A program made the translations under genes and the position numbers. The notes beneath the pieces were generated by a model. It was not told where the DNA came from. It did not search any database and was given only the letters and a program-made list of their open reading frames with translations. This document shows positions 24,926 through 37,799 of a DNA stretch of 64,000 bases, piece after piece. How positions within the stretch are numbered: position 1 is the stretch's first letter; each line of letters opens with the position of its first letter. This DNA comes from Nymphaea colorata (Eukaryota; Streptophyta; Magnoliopsida; Nymphaeales; Nymphaeaceae), in the NCBI RefSeq assembly GCF_008831285.2, contig NC_045148.1:7569001-7633000 (forward strand). Direction: 5' to 3'.

Positions 24926-27119
24926 CCGTTACCCCACACCTAAGTTTTTTGAAAATGGTCAGTACCCGTACCCGTACCTATGTGACATAGATAATGTGCC
25001 ATATTTTTTATTTTCTAGTTTTCCACTAATGGAAAAAGTGGAAGATTGTTGTAAAACTAAAATTACTTACATTAAACATGCAGATGGCCTCTCATCAAGC
25101 CAGAAAAGGAAATTGTTAGAAAAACATTACCGTATGTTAAATTTGGGAGCCTAATTTACATTTGAAGGTTGAATTCAGATAAGATCACTGTATTCCATAA
25201 CAAGACTAAAATCATTGCAACAGGATTCTCAAATGCAGGAGGGTCTAAATGTGCTTGTGCAGCAAATGAGGATAGTAAAACCCTTGTTGAAATTGCTTGA
25301 ATCAGGTTAGAAAGAGAACAACCAAAAATTCCATTATCTGCTCACCCTGAACAAGCAATTGATGAAATTCTAATTGTAACCCTATGTAACAATGACACTT
25401 TTATTCTAAAAGGTAGAAGTACCCATGTCTACACAACATGACACCATGAGACACTGTTGGCAACCTAATTTTTGTAATGTGTTCATATATTTTTATATAT
25501 TTTTATGTTTTTGATATATTTTAGTGTACTTTGTTCAGTAACACCTATGCAGAATAATGATCAAGTCTACGACAAGCAAAACAGATGCTTTAAAAATTAA
25601 AACAATGCCCCTCAGTTCTGGTGTGACTTGTGGACATGGTCAAAGCACTGTCCTTTTTCATCCAATACAATAAGGTTCTCATTCACGTTGATACACACAC
25701 ACACACACCCTGCACCTGTGTGACATAAGTCTATGACCAAAATGAGCCATTAACTGGTAACTGAAGTAATCGACCCTAAATTTATCATTCAGTTGTACAT
25801 GCAACATGAAATAACTGCAATATACAAAACAGGAACGATGACCAAGATGACCAGCTCGTCCCTTAGGCATACTTCACAAAAAATTAGCCTAAATATATAT
25901 GTTTAACATCATAGTATGTTTACTTCAACATATTAACCCATGGGAGGAGAAACCAATCACATAAATTCGTTGAACCATAAACTATGTGAGATCCCACAAA
26001 GAAATCACAGTTGAAGGAGAATCAAACTAGAAAATTTAAAACACCAAAGCTAAAGAAAATGTGCTTCCTGTGCAACCTTTCCATCACTTCAGTGCAGCTT
26101 GCATTATATCTGAACCGAACTAGTATCAAGAACAAATAAGAATTTGAAACAAGTTCCCTACAACCGATACATAAAAACTCAACAGAGAAACGACAATGGG
26201 AACGCCCAGACTCATCAAGTCATCACGGAGGAAATCCCCAACAACTAACCTGAAAAAATTTGACCAACGAAATTATTGAACTCAACAGCATTTCCACTCA
26301 ATGCACATAAGAGCTGAGCCACGAATTCAATCGAAGGATGTGTCAAATCTGCTTTTCAATAAGGGCAAAAAATCCTAATGACAAATTATAATCAAAAGAT
26401 TCTCGGATCTGTAGCCTGGTAAGACAACTGCAGTTCATATATCGTAACAAATCATGAATAAATCTACGGAGAAGACCACATTACAGCTACACAATTAACA
26501 ATAATTCAACGACAGTATGCACCAAAATCAAGTTCTTCAGAAAAGAATTAACTCTGAAACGAAAAAAAAACCAACAAAAGATAGTACGTTCGGCGCGTGA
26601 ATTGAAGCAACCGCCAAAATCGATGAGAGTCTACGGCGCACGAACAATGCAAGAGAAAGTTACGGACAGTTACCTGCATCCGCGAGTGCAGGTGTCACCG
26701 AGGATCATGATCGTGGCGGTCGCCGTCCCCGTCTCGCCGCCGGACCAGCACTCCCCGAGGTTGGGGCATCGCGCCTCCTCGCATACCGTGTGCAGCTTCA
26801 ACTGCCTCAGTTTGGCCTTGATGGCGGTGTACTTGACGCCACCAGGGATGGCCTCCTTCATCCACTTGGGCTTCGGCAGAGGGTTCTTCTTCGTGCCGAC
26901 CTCGACGGAGTAGGCATCGCCAGGCTTCAGCCCGATGAAGTCGGACAGAGTCGGGGAGTCAGCAGCAAGGCGCTCCCTGAGGGCCGCAAGGGAGGGTTTC
27001 GAGGGAGAGGAGGGCTCTGCGGAGGAGAAGCTTCGGGAAGAGAAGGAAAGGGCTGGGAGGATGAGAGCCGGGCGGGATCTCCTTCTGAGGAGGGAAACCA
27101 GATGGGGAATGCGCGCCAT
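21104..27119 (-). CDS. LIP1: mitochondrial lipoyl synthase (radical SAM), 4 coding exons, 384 aa
   Basis: Exons on the minus strand: 26674-27119, 23893-24104, 22151-22530, 21104-21220; all junctions are GT-AG with matching phases (1155 nt). The enzyme inserts two sulfurs into octanoyl groups on mitochondrial E2 and H-protein subunits to make lipoyl cofactors. The N-terminus ([17 protein letters not shown]...) is an Arg/Ser-rich mitochondrial presequence. [12 protein letters not shown] (Cys113, 118, 124) is the auxiliary cluster motif and CTRGCRFC (Cys144, 148, 151) the radical-SAM motif. RSSYKAGE near residue 360 is the conserved C-terminal motif. Length is normal for the plant mitochondrial form. 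A second in-frame ATG lies 45 codons upstream (27254); I prefer 27119 because the presequence starts there. Intron 1 (2.57 kb) contains a transposon at 24527-24990. No damage is seen. Confidence 0.95.
24527..24990. mobile_element. hAT-like MITE with GTACCC-rich ends, inside lipoyl synthase intron 1
   Basis: The left terminus is CTAAGTCACATGGGTAC and the right, reverse-complemented, CTATGTCACATAGGTAC (15 of 17 identical). The target duplication ATAATGTG is perfect (24519-24526 and 24991-24998). Subterminal regions are strings of GTACCCGTACCC and its complement. The centre holds an (AT)n run at about 24877-24924. The 464-bp copy is non-coding and sits well away from the splice sites of the host intron. 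Confidence 0.8.
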
Positions 27120-27319
27120 TACTGTCGCCTTCTTCTTCCTCCTCCTCCTCCTCCCGTCCGCCACCGGATTTCCTCCTGGAGGAGAATGGGCGAACTGGTG
27201 GAAGGGAATTCCGATTGGCTTAATCAGGAGACGGGTGGAAGTCAGTGGCGCCAAGCGAGTTGGACTTGGATCGGATTTATGTTCATCCGAGCCCCTTTTT
27301 TCTTCCGTTGAAACCCGAA

Positions 27320-27893
27320 TCTAAGCCGACTAATTGGAATTTTCATAAACATTGTTATTTTATCTTGATCAAAATAAAATGAAATATAAAAATAAAATGT
27401 CAACCAAAATGCTACAATGATCTTCTATGTTTTATATATTTGATTTCTTTCGAAACCTTTGCTTCATGTTGTCTCCCCAAGAACTTTCCTCATCTTCTTG
27501 AACAAAATTTTGGTAGATAATATAACAAAGTTGATAATTTGTGATAGATAAATAAAATGTCAAAATGTCTTATCTTCTTTTTTTCATTTTTTTTTCTATC
27601 TCAGCAGTCATCCATTTTAACTAAATCAAAGGCATAGACTCTTCATGATGAATCCAGCACCCAAGGGGGTGTTTGATTACATTGGATTTAAGATCCATGG
27701 ATTTGATGTGGATCTGGCGTGGCAAAAGATCAATAGTAAAATTCATGGTTCATCTAGCTAACGATCTTAGGTCAGCCTTAAGATCCAGATTTAAAATCAT
27801 TAGTTTGTCTTTTTACTTTGAGAAAAGGTTTTATTTAAGATCCGAGGGGAGGAGGGAGGATCTAATCTTAAATCCAGATCCCAACTCCCAAGT
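27320..27893. other. intergenic upstream of lipoyl synthase; repeat fragments
   Basis: AT-rich. GGGGGTGTTTGATTAC at about 27665 looks like a Tourist-type terminus, followed by GATCTTA/TAAGATC words, but no partner end or TTA pair could be assigned. Confidence 0.35.
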
Positions 27894-28215
27894 CATGAAG
27901 ATTTTTAAAACGCGATAAATTAAATTGCCTTTTAAAACTTTAAAAAACATGTTAAAAAAAACAAAAAAATGCATTTTTAACACGTTTTTTCTTTGTTTTC
28001 ATTTTTTAATGCCAACAGTTTTTTTTTTCATTTTCCATTTTTTATTTGTTGCAAATGTGATGTTTGTGTTATTAATTTCTCACTTATTTTAGTTTTTCCT
28101 CGTTTTTAACTTTTTAAAAATTTACTATATTTTTCTCCTTTTTTTTCAAGCTCGCTGTATATACCTAAGAAAAATCTGGCCATTTAAAACTGAAAATTGT
28201 TATTTGTGACTTTGG
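27894..28215. mobile_element. decayed copy of the CATAGTCACAA MITE family
   Basis: The interior is closely similar to 14900-15211 and 41917-42266 (ACGTTTTTT..., AATGCCAACAGTTTT, TTTGTGTTATTA, CCTAAGAAAAA) and it ends with TTATTTGTGACTTTGG. The left terminus has diverged (CATGAAGATTTTTAAAACG) and no target duplication remains, so this is an older copy. Confidence 0.6.
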
Positions 28216-28612
28216 TTTGATTTACTCTCTTATGTATTTGTCTTAAAGTTGAAACGCCTTTGGATGAAATTCTTTTTCACAAATTTGGCAACGACATGAG
28301 CGGTCCAAAATTCTGATTCATAGTATCTTAGAATGCTTAAGGGATTGGCAGTTGGAACACTTACAAAGTACTCAATTCATGAAAAATTAAAACTAAGTGT
28401 CTATGAATCTGTATCAAGATTCATGAAACACTCACAAAGTGTATCATTTATGAGTTGCATTTCATTATGTTCTTCTCAATTGCATGAATTGTGAAATTTC
28501 TTCACTAAATAAATGAAAAAGTGGAAAAAAGAAAAACGCTTCCTTTGTGATCTTTGTTATTGCGACTTGAGATTGCCACTAAGACAGGATTAGTTGTGTG
28601 CATTCTAGATCA

Positions 28613-28616
<4 letters not shown>

Positions 28617-28682
<66 letters not shown>

Positions 28683-28700
28683 AGAGAGAGAGAGAGAGAG
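28617..28700. repeat. (AT)n followed by (AG)n compound microsatellite
   Basis: About 30 AT units followed by about 10 AG units. Its abrupt boundaries suggest slippage growth. Non-coding. Confidence 0.95.
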
Positions 28701-28999
28701 AAAATTGCAAAATTGTCGCGAATAAATAGGAATTCCATTAGTCAGATTGAAACAAGTTTTGAAATTTGAATAGAAAATCTTGGTAGATGGCATGTAGTAG
28801 GATTTGGATTTGTAGTTTTTGATTTTACGCAAGTATCAAAATATTCAATATATTGTTGCTAATTAACCTTTGGCACATGAACATCGAATTTATCTTTCAA
28901 AATTGGACGTTAACATCATTATAAAATGGGGATTAGTCTTGGATGTACCAAATCTATCATCAAGGTTAAATTTTGGATTGGACCCACTTAAACCACCGC

Positions 29000-29620
29000 A
29001 AGCCCAAAAGAGCAAGAGAGTGCACAGATAAATCGAAAACAAAAAAGTACTTAACGGAACACAATGAGGAGAACAACTTCCAATGAGATGTTTTACTCAC
29101 TTAAAAAGACAGTACATCACAAGAGAAGGCAAGCAAGGAGATTGACTTAACTTTACTTACAAGGATGATCATAGACTCATATAATGATCCTCAAGCCGGA
29201 ACACCCAAAATAAAGAATCCCAAACATGACACTTGGATCGGTGGGAGAGTAGTCTCTTACAAGTGAACAAATATATACAAATGAGACTTATAAATAAGAA
29301 AAAAACTACAGACACAAACACAAGGGAACAAGACTCCCATGTAACAGAAAATCTGTGAGGAACGAGACCGAAGATAAGAGACAAAAAAGTGAAAAAGAAG
29401 AAGACACAAGAAATTTTTACGTAGTTCAGAGACAAAGTTCTTCTATACCCACTACCACAGAGGGTTTTCTCATTATTCTCAGAAAGATCAAGGATGAGCA
29501 GAAGAGTGAAGAGCTGAAACTGAAGCTGAAGCTTCCTCCATTCCTCTACCCCCGGAGTTGAGGGCTGCATCGTTCTATCCGCATTGTGCAAACGTTACAT
29601 GTCAATTAGTGTGTCGCTGT
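29000..29620 (-). mobile_element. Copia-type LTR fragment
   Basis: Read on the minus strand, the segment contains GAACTACGTAAAAATTTCTT followed by GTGTCTTCTTCT. This pattern is characteristic of the R/U5 part of many plant Copia LTRs, within a TA-poor, T-rich context. No primer-binding site, internal region, partner LTR or target duplication could be found, so it is a fragment or a decayed solo LTR. The limits are approximate. Confidence 0.4.
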
Positions 29621-29639
29621 CTCCCCGTTTGCAGCAGAA

Positions 29640-30740
29640 GGGGCAATCCCCTTGTTTGAATCAGTAACTCGCGTTTACCGGCCACTAATTACATCATGAT
29701 CATGTAGTTGATTCAACTCGCAATTCCCAAAACTAAAGCCCAGGAGAATACATATATATGTATATATAATATCTTGCATTTCATGTTTATATATATATAT
29801 ATATATATTTTTGAATACGTGGAACTAAATACCCAGGTGCTATTTAGTACTAAGTACTTTTTTTGGTAAAAATTTTTGTTCCATCTTTCATTTATTCTAT
29901 TTGTTTGTTTTCATGGAACTTTGTTTTGGGTGAAATTTCTTCCAGCGTTAAAGTTCCATCTGTTTAAATGGAACTTTAATGTGGGTATTAAAGTTCCATA
30001 ACAGCATCAAAACTTGAAGCATTAAAGTCATGTATTTGTATGCCAATAGAACTTTTCATATAATTCGAACTAAAAATGCATAGTTCCACATATTCAAACA
30101 GATCCTGAAATTTAATGAGGTCTAAACTTGATTTGGTGAGTTCCATTTATTGGGATAAGCCTTCAAAGCTTTCGTATCAAAGACCCATCATAGGCCAGTT
30201 AGACCATTTAGAACACTCAAATGGATCTTTCTTCTTCTTCTTCTTCTATTATTGTGATTTTATGAGAAAAATCCTTTAGCTGGAAAAAAAGAAAATCTAC
30301 ATCACTCCCTTGTATTTAGATGCTTATTTGTATTGAAAGAAGTATCCAATGCAAGAAACGTGGTTGGAATCTAAGACCATCAGTTGTAGCCACTGTGTTT
30401 TCAAACAAAAAATTTCAAATCCCGCTCCTAATCTAAAATCCTGGGATTCCAAATTATCTCAGATCTAAAATCTTGAAATCCAAGACAATCAAACGCACTT
30501 AAGGGGGACGTTTGATTATTCCGATTTTGAAATAAACTAAGGATCTTATGTCTTGCATAAGATCCATATTATCAAACAAAGTCATTCTCACGAGATTTAG
30601 CGCAGATGCATGGCGAGATTTGTGTTTCTCAAGTTGTAAAAAATGCAGCTAGTAGTTATAAAATTTTATATTTTTAAGAGGTACCAACATGTGTGAATGA
30701 AAAAAATTCCTCAAAATAGTGATATGAAGATAAGAATTTC
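29640..30740. other. repeat-rich intergenic DNA, no gene
   Basis: Contains (AT)n near 29790 and Tourist-like termini back to back at about 30485-30520 (AATCAAACGCACTTAAGGGG followed by GACGTTTGATT). They look like two abutting, decayed elements around a shared TTAA. No coding frame. Confidence 0.4.
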
Positions 30741-30749
30741 TTGCAGGTA

Positions 30750-30801
30750 TGTGTGGGCAATTGCCCACACAATGGCCACACCTGTCTCCGCTCCACCCCT
30801 G
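30750..30801. mobile_element. hAT-type right end with a perfect GTGTGGGCAATTGCCCACAC palindrome
   Basis: The palindrome occupies 30751-30770 and extends one further complementary base each side. It is followed by the terminus CTCCGCTCCACCCCTG, whose complement is CAGGGGTGGAGCGGAG, the same terminus family as 15851 and 41141. The left end of this copy was not found. Confidence 0.5.
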
Positions 30802-31555
30802 AAGCAAAGTCCCCACATAGATCAGTAACTCACTCAATCAATGCAGATTCATTGTTTTCTTGGTTTTCCACATGAAATCTTACGAAAGAGAAGATCAACG
30901 TGCATGAGCAACATGAACGTTCAAATTTCTTGCGTATAGATTGATCCAACAAGTATCAACCACTTGGTGTTTATATTAAAATCTGTGTTGAATAATCCGT
31001 AATTGTTGGAACTTGGTGAACTAACTGCCATGAATTGTGGGCTTTCTATGATGTCATAATTCTCACGAGACATGGAAGGTCGGGGTTCACCTAAAGCCAC
31101 CTTTCTCAGATGTCGTCGGTCCCAAAATAAATTAATTGAACTTAGTGAAGCGTTTGCAGAACTCGCCGATAACAAAATCTAGAACTCACTAATCCCTTCT
31201 TTCCAAAATATTTCATAATCTTCTGAGCTTTGCTACTTTTCTATGGGAATTTTCTATTTGGCGATCATGTCTTTTACTTCATAGCCATTACAAAAAATAA
31301 GTCTACTATCAACGGTCCAAAAATGTCAGTAAAAATGGTGAAAGTGTCGGTAAATATGAAGTAAAATTAGGGCCCGAGTTTCGGGTGTCGGACCGGGCCG
31401 GCCCGATGCCAAGGCTTTAAGTTTGGATGACATCATAAAACCAATTTTTGGAAATAAGAAAATAGTTTTGCATTTAAAACGACATTTAGAACATGTTTGG
31501 ATAATTAAAAAAAAACCAAAAAACTCATTTTTGCCAAAACCTGTTTTTCGTATGG

Positions 31556-31853
31556 TTGAGTTTGACAGATCGGATATACCTTTAATCGTATTCTCTTTTT
31601 TGGATATTCAAATAGAAAAAGTTATATCTAAATCCGAATCTAAAATCCAATTTTATAATCCAACTCCGAATCCGAATTCAATCGAATATTTATGTATATC
31701 CGAATCTGATTTTGAATCCAATCGGATGTCACTTATTAAATCTGAATTCGATCTTATTTTTTAATGGGATATTAATTTTTTTTTCATATCCAATTTTTTC
31801 AGATCAGTTCAATCAAATATCCGATTCAAATTAGATATATTGACATCCCCTAC
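31556..31853. repeat. TCGGAT-motif element, right end preserved
   Basis: Packed with ATCCGAATC/GGATAT words and ends TTGACATCCCCTA, like the right end of the delimited 43545-43942 element. The left end is lost. It lies within duplication copy A and has no equivalent at the matching place in copy B. Confidence 0.5.
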
Positions 31854-33739
31854 CTACCTGAAACCCTCGACCTCGACCTGTCTCAGGCCCTTGGCGGCTT
31901 GGGCTTCAAGGCTCAAATCGTCGACAATTTGAAACCCCCAACAGGTCGATGATGCTTTGAGATTTGGGCCTTAGATTCCAGGCTAAAACCCTCGACAGGT
32001 TGATAATGCTCTGAGATGCGGGGTCGATCTCTAATCCATGGATTTCACCCATTTTGAGGATTTGAAATCGTCGGCTCAGAGAGATCCACAGTTCTGAGCT
32101 TATGATGGAAATCCAGATCCGAGGCAATCAAACACACCCCTAAAAAAGTTTGAACCCGGCATCCCCAACTTATTATGAAAAATTAATATTTAGTTTGGCC
32201 CTAAGTAGTACCCAAACACACAAACAAGTTTTTCAACATTGGTTAAAGAACCAAATTTTCTAGAAACCAGTTTTCATAAAACATTTTTTTTTCTTATGTT
32301 AAATACAACTATAAATTTGTATGTTAAATATAAGCTATACACTGTAAATAAGCATAGCACTTAGAAAGAGGTAGGCGCCAGATTTCACTTAAAAGTTTAA
32401 ATTTGTACTCTATATGGAATCGAAATATAAAATTTCATGATAACACCCTCTAAGAATGTGGCTACGGGAGATGGAGGAGACAATTGTGAACTTGGTCCTC
32501 TTTTATGTGATGTTTGATGGGCAAATTAAGGATCATGAACAGGTCCCCAGGTCATGAACTTGGTCACTGTCCAAACGGCAACACTACCATGAAATTGGAG
32601 AAAAAGTATGCAGATCATGAAATGTGGCTCGCTCTTCTTTTTCTTTTTCTTTTCTTTTTCAATTTGGTTGATAAAAAATCACACTGTTTAGTGCTTTTAT
32701 GATGGTTGTGCTTCATTAGCTAGTTTATAAGTCGCGAGAGAGGCATTAATATGTAAATTTTTTAATTAAGAGAGGTATTAATCTATAAATATTTTCTGCG
32801 CTTATATAGGTTTTTGAAAAGTTAGACATGCACCTATATGGTTCAAATGTTGAATTAATTTTATATGTTACAAAGATCTTTGCTTTGAAATCTAAATGAT
32901 GTTAACAAAGATCCGGTCTCTAGTTCCTTCTCTCTTCTTTTGTTACTGATCATATGGTGAATATCAATCACTAATATAACAAACTACTATATTATAGATA
33001 AAATTATTGGGAAAATTTTTTATGAAATTCTTTATCCACCAAATTTTTTTCGAAAAATATCATACGTTTCAGATAAAATTATTGGGAAAAAAATTAGTTG
33101 TACCCCCTAAATAGAAAAAATTTCTTGACTATTAGGACAAGAGTTCAATATCATGTTTCTGCAAAACATGATCCAAGAATGTGTTTTTGTTCTATATTTT
33201 TTATGTGATTATGGATATTATTTCAAAAGTCAACAGGCAAATAATTTATTTTCTAAAACAAAAGCATGGATCAAATAATTTTCTAAAATAATAATAAATT
33301 ATTAATTTATTAGCATCTAAGCCGATGTGAGGTTGAATGGAGCAACCAATATACTTTGTGGAAAGGAGAAATATCTAAAAATTATATGTCACCGTGTTAT
33401 TTTTTAATCCCTTGACAGCACTTTAATTTTTAAAGTTATAGATCTTAAAATCGACGGTCCAAATGGTTACAAGTTTAGTATATGAGGATTTGATACTTAA
33501 TGTTCTCCACCATCCATTTCCCTTTGATCATATACAAATATTTTGGAATCTCAAATCTCATTGGGCCAGTTCAACCTTGCATGGGCTGATTTTTTTTTTT
33601 TTAATGAAAATCACATCAAAGGAAAAAAAAAATAAGGAGATGACATATTTGCCCTTGATCTAGAGATTTTTTGTTCTTCAAGACGTAAATTTTTTATTTT
33701 TTTGACGTAAAATTAGAATCTCAAGTTGGACGCCACCGC

Positions 33740-34130
33740 TAAGGCTAGGCATCAAGCCCGCCCAAGACTCCTCAAAGTCGAGCTCGGCTTGACTCGAAAT
33801 TCTTTGTGGCTGCCCAAGCTCGGCCCGCTTAGTTATCGGTTAGGCCAGGCCAGCCCAAGGTTAGACAAATCGGGTTCCTACTAGCCCAAAGCCAGCTCCA
33901 CTTAGTTATCAGGTGAGACCCGACCATCAACTTTATAACAGTTGGTTATCTGATTCGCTGTCAATTTATATTTGAAACCCTTAATATTTGATGTAAATTC
34001 AAGGGGGAAGAGGAAGACAACAAAATAAAAAATACGGGAAAATGAAATTTTATTATATTGAACCGGGTCCAACCTCCAATACAGGACTCAGGTCCAGTTG
34101 GACCCGACAATTTTGTTTTCAACCCTAATG
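33740..34130. repeat. GGCCCGA/GCTCGGC-motif element, partial
   Basis: Starts TAAGGCTAGGCATCAAGCC, nearly the terminus of the complete 39876-40175 element, and continues with GCTCGGC, AGCCCGCC and GACCCGAC words. A matching right end and target duplication were not found. Confidence 0.45.
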
Positions 34131-37100
34131 AAAAAAAAAAGTAGATTTAACAGCTGTGAAAAGGCAGGCAACTGCACCGACCACATCCCCTTTTGTGTTC
34201 CCTCACATGCCAAGTCTGAAAATAACTCAGGTTTCCGAGGGTCTTCTCGGAATTTCAATGAAACTTTTGACCTCCTCCCGGTTGGGACTTGACGTTTGGG
34301 TGCACCTCAAGGTTATGCCTTCTCCTTGTTTTATTTTTTGGAGCTCGGCTTTCCTCCCGGATATTCATAAATATCATGATACCCAAAATTATCACATAAG
34401 TATCTGACAGTTAACTATAGAAATTTTTTTTTATTATACATAATATAACAAATATTTAAAGTGTTGTCACAAAAAAAAATGTGTACGAGTATTATATGGT
34501 AAGAAATTTTTTTGGTATAATACGGCAAAGTTGTATATCTCGAAAATTTCTTTGTGAATTTTTAAAAAATTTAAAATATTTAATACATCTTAAAAATTAT
34601 AAAAAAATAAAAATTAATAAAAAACGGCAAAAACGTCAAAAAAGAGAGGAAAACGGTTATAATACATATAATATGGATATTATAAGTGTTTTTTGTTTTT
34701 TGGTATTTTTTCAAACACCTTTTTTTCATGTTTTATATGGTTGACTTGTTTTTCATGCTTTATAAGTGTTTTTTTTTTTAATAAAATGAGTTTTTTGTGA
34801 CAATGAATTTTAAAGATATTAATTTAAAAATTAAAAAAAAAAAAACCTTGAAGGTCTGGTGTCAACTGCCCACACCAGCCGATATGTGGCTCCGCTTTTC
34901 CTAACCATTGTGGATGCTTGTAAATCTTTTCCTGTCACCCAATACTTGCAACACAAACTTCATAAACATAATTCTTTTTAGACCTCGAATATTTATTGAT
35001 AATAACAATTATAGAAAAAAAAAAAAACTCAAGCAACAGAAGAATACAATTGGCATTTTATCCATGGGATTTGGACTTCCTCCTTACCAAATGCAGCAGT
35101 TGGAACCTCCAAAACTTTAGATTTGAAAATAAAAAATGAATAGTTAGATTGCCAATCAAGCTTCATCTTATGCTTTGCAACTTGAGGAGCCGTTCGATTG
35201 CCTTTGATCTGCTCTGTTTTAAGATACTCAAGACTTAGATCTTTGGATCTAAAGTAAACCTTTTCTCGATGCAAGTTAGTAAAGTTTAGATTTTTCAAGT
35301 ATGGATTTAAGATATTTAGATCCTCAAGACTTAGATCTATGGATCTAAAGTATGTCATATATTTTCAGGTATGGATCTTAGGTCGGATTTAAGATATTTA
35401 GCTCGTTGAGAACAATGAGTTTCATTATGGACCTTTTCCCACATTAGCAAACAAGTAACAACAACAACAATATACTTTAGATCTATGTGGACTTTTAATC
35501 AGACCTGGGGGATTCAAAGATCGGATCCCAGTCATTTGGATCTCATAATACCGCATCTGTTGTGGACCCGATCCGTTTTAGGTGGGAAGCATTTCATTTT
35601 CATGTGATGCAGAGACCTAAAAACTTTAATACAGTTTACGATAAGAAAGGATCCGATGCTGGTGGGGCCCGCGGATTCGCGGAAAGCGTATGGTCATATG
35701 AGAGATTCTAAAAAGCCATGAAAATTTGCTTTCAGAAGTTGGCCTTTTTTCAAAATCCGTCAAACCGAATCGTCTTTTTTTTTTTTTTCTTGAAAGGAAC
35801 ATCGTGTTTGATGGTGAGGGATTCCTTTTCCTAGATCACGACAACTTCCCCGTTCGAGCAGCGTTTCGCCGAAAGGTGGGAATGGGAAAGTAAGTCACAG
35901 GTAAATTTGATGGGACCCATTTTCCATGCAGTGGGTCTCTCTCTTTTTTTTCTTTTTCGCCTTCACCTCAAAGAAAGAAAATAAAAGGAAAGAAAAGTAG
36001 AATCAACGTCTATGTATATATATATATAGGACCACTAGCATTCCGACTATGTGGGTTCGGCGTCTTTCGACTCGGGTCACCTTATGTTTATTCGCATCAA
36101 GCATTAAAGCAACTTTGGACTCTAGAGATCGAGTTGTGTGCACCACCTAATAAATATGTATCCAAAGAAAAGACAAAGGAGGATTTGTAATATTTTAGGA
36201 ATTTTAACAAAGAAATGCACTTTTTAGACTTGTAACTTTTTTATAGTTTTTTTTTTGTTTTTGTAAAATGTTTTTTAAGTTAATCAAAGGTATTTTGGTC
36301 ATTACATACTCCTATAAACCAAACAGAAGGAAGGGTTTTGTCACTTTTGCTTGCACCTCATGTTTACTGTGTCTAGTTGCAAGAAAAAGCTGGACTTAAT
36401 TTTCCAGGATTTTCCCACAACTTTGGGAAATAATTGAGTCTAGTTCTATAATTTTAGTTACCTTTTTATCAAATATATCATTTTGAATTTCGAAATCAAA
36501 ATTTCAGACTATCAAAAATAAAGTAAAACTAAAACTGGAATTTTCATTCTAATTCGAATTATAATTTTAAAATCCAAATTCAAGACAGCCAAAGGGTGAG
36601 GAAAAACCATTTCAAACTACTTTTCCATTTTACAAACAAATAAAGGTAACTAGACACATAAATGAAGTCATCTTTTTAGGAGTGCCACTCATTTTTCTCA
36701 AATGCATACTTTCTTTCCATAAAATGCAAAAACAAATTAAACTCGTTCTATCAAAAAAAGTAAAGCATATCAAGTTAAAATTTTTTGAACCTACAACTAC
36801 TTTATTTGTCTTAATTTTACTTTAATTATTTTGAATCTATAATTACCATTTGAAATTGGTGATTTGGCTATAAAAAAGCAAGGCTCAAGTTCCTCCTTAT
36901 ACAATGCAATGGTTTCTTCTTTTCGTTGTATGGTACCAAAAAGTTCAAAAAATGTTATGAAACTCTAGTTTTTTTTCTTTCTGTTGGTATGTTCCGCATT
37001 GTTTTCTCTTTTGTTTTTCTATCTATATTTTTCAAGAGATGTTGATTCTTTCTTTTTCTCAGCAACTCCATTTTGTTTCAAAAGACTCTCCTATCATCAA

Positions 37101-37272
37101 ACCTCTGTACCTTGATGTTGCTTACGTTCGGGTCGATAGGCTGCCATTTAGTGTCCACCCACTTCTTCATCCTCTTGACGGCCTTTTTCGGATATGCCTT
37201 TGATAAAGTAGGTTGTTTCTTCCCAGTTCTTAGCAAATTGGTTGTGTATAGCAGCAGAACTACATATAAGCT

Positions 37273-37294
37273 GGTGTAGGCAATTGCCCACACC
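37273..37294. repeat. GCAATTGC palindrome, third copy
   Basis: GGTGTAGGCAATTGCCCACACC is a 22-base palindrome with one mismatch pair, related to 14601 and 30750. AT-rich sequence follows (37300-37420). I see no clear hAT terminus beside it. Confidence 0.6.
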
Positions 37295-37799
37295 GGCAAC
37301 AAGATTTTTCCTTATTTTTACATAGATATCTCACAATTATTTACTTATTTTTATATATTGTGTCTCTTCAAAAATAAAAATTTCTACATAGTTAAAAATT
37401 TATAAAAGATACACTGCTATGCCAATATGGTTTGAACCAATGGAAACCAGCTGTAGCCGCTGCGTTCAACGGTAAAGTATGGGTCATTTTCGAACAACAA
37501 TCTGGAGAACATTTCATTTCATACTCGAAGGCCTTTTCAAAACATACTAGTTAAATATTGAACATTTAGTGACTCATTTTTCTGTTCCTCGAATATGTTT
37601 TAGAAAAACATGCTTCCAAAAAATGAGTTGTTCTTTGTCTTTCTTATATTCGTGATGCAACTTAGTTCAAACTTTATTCCACTAGTATTTTCTGAAAAAA
37701 ACATGGAGTGTGAAAGGAAATGTTCTTCGGATTGTTGTTTGAAAATGACTCGCACTTTGTTGATAAATTGCATGGGCAATGTTTGGGCCCCGAACAACC

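Noticed and set aside
26790-27324. Plus-strand frames of 129-173 codons
   Set aside because: They are antisense to lipoyl synthase exon 1, which has clear cluster motifs; the GC-rich exon simply lacks stops on the other strand.
29169-29591. 140-codon minus-strand frame
   Set aside because: Coincides with the LTR-like fragment and contains the non-coding U5-type signature; the T-rich strand gives a Phe/Leu-rich chance frame.
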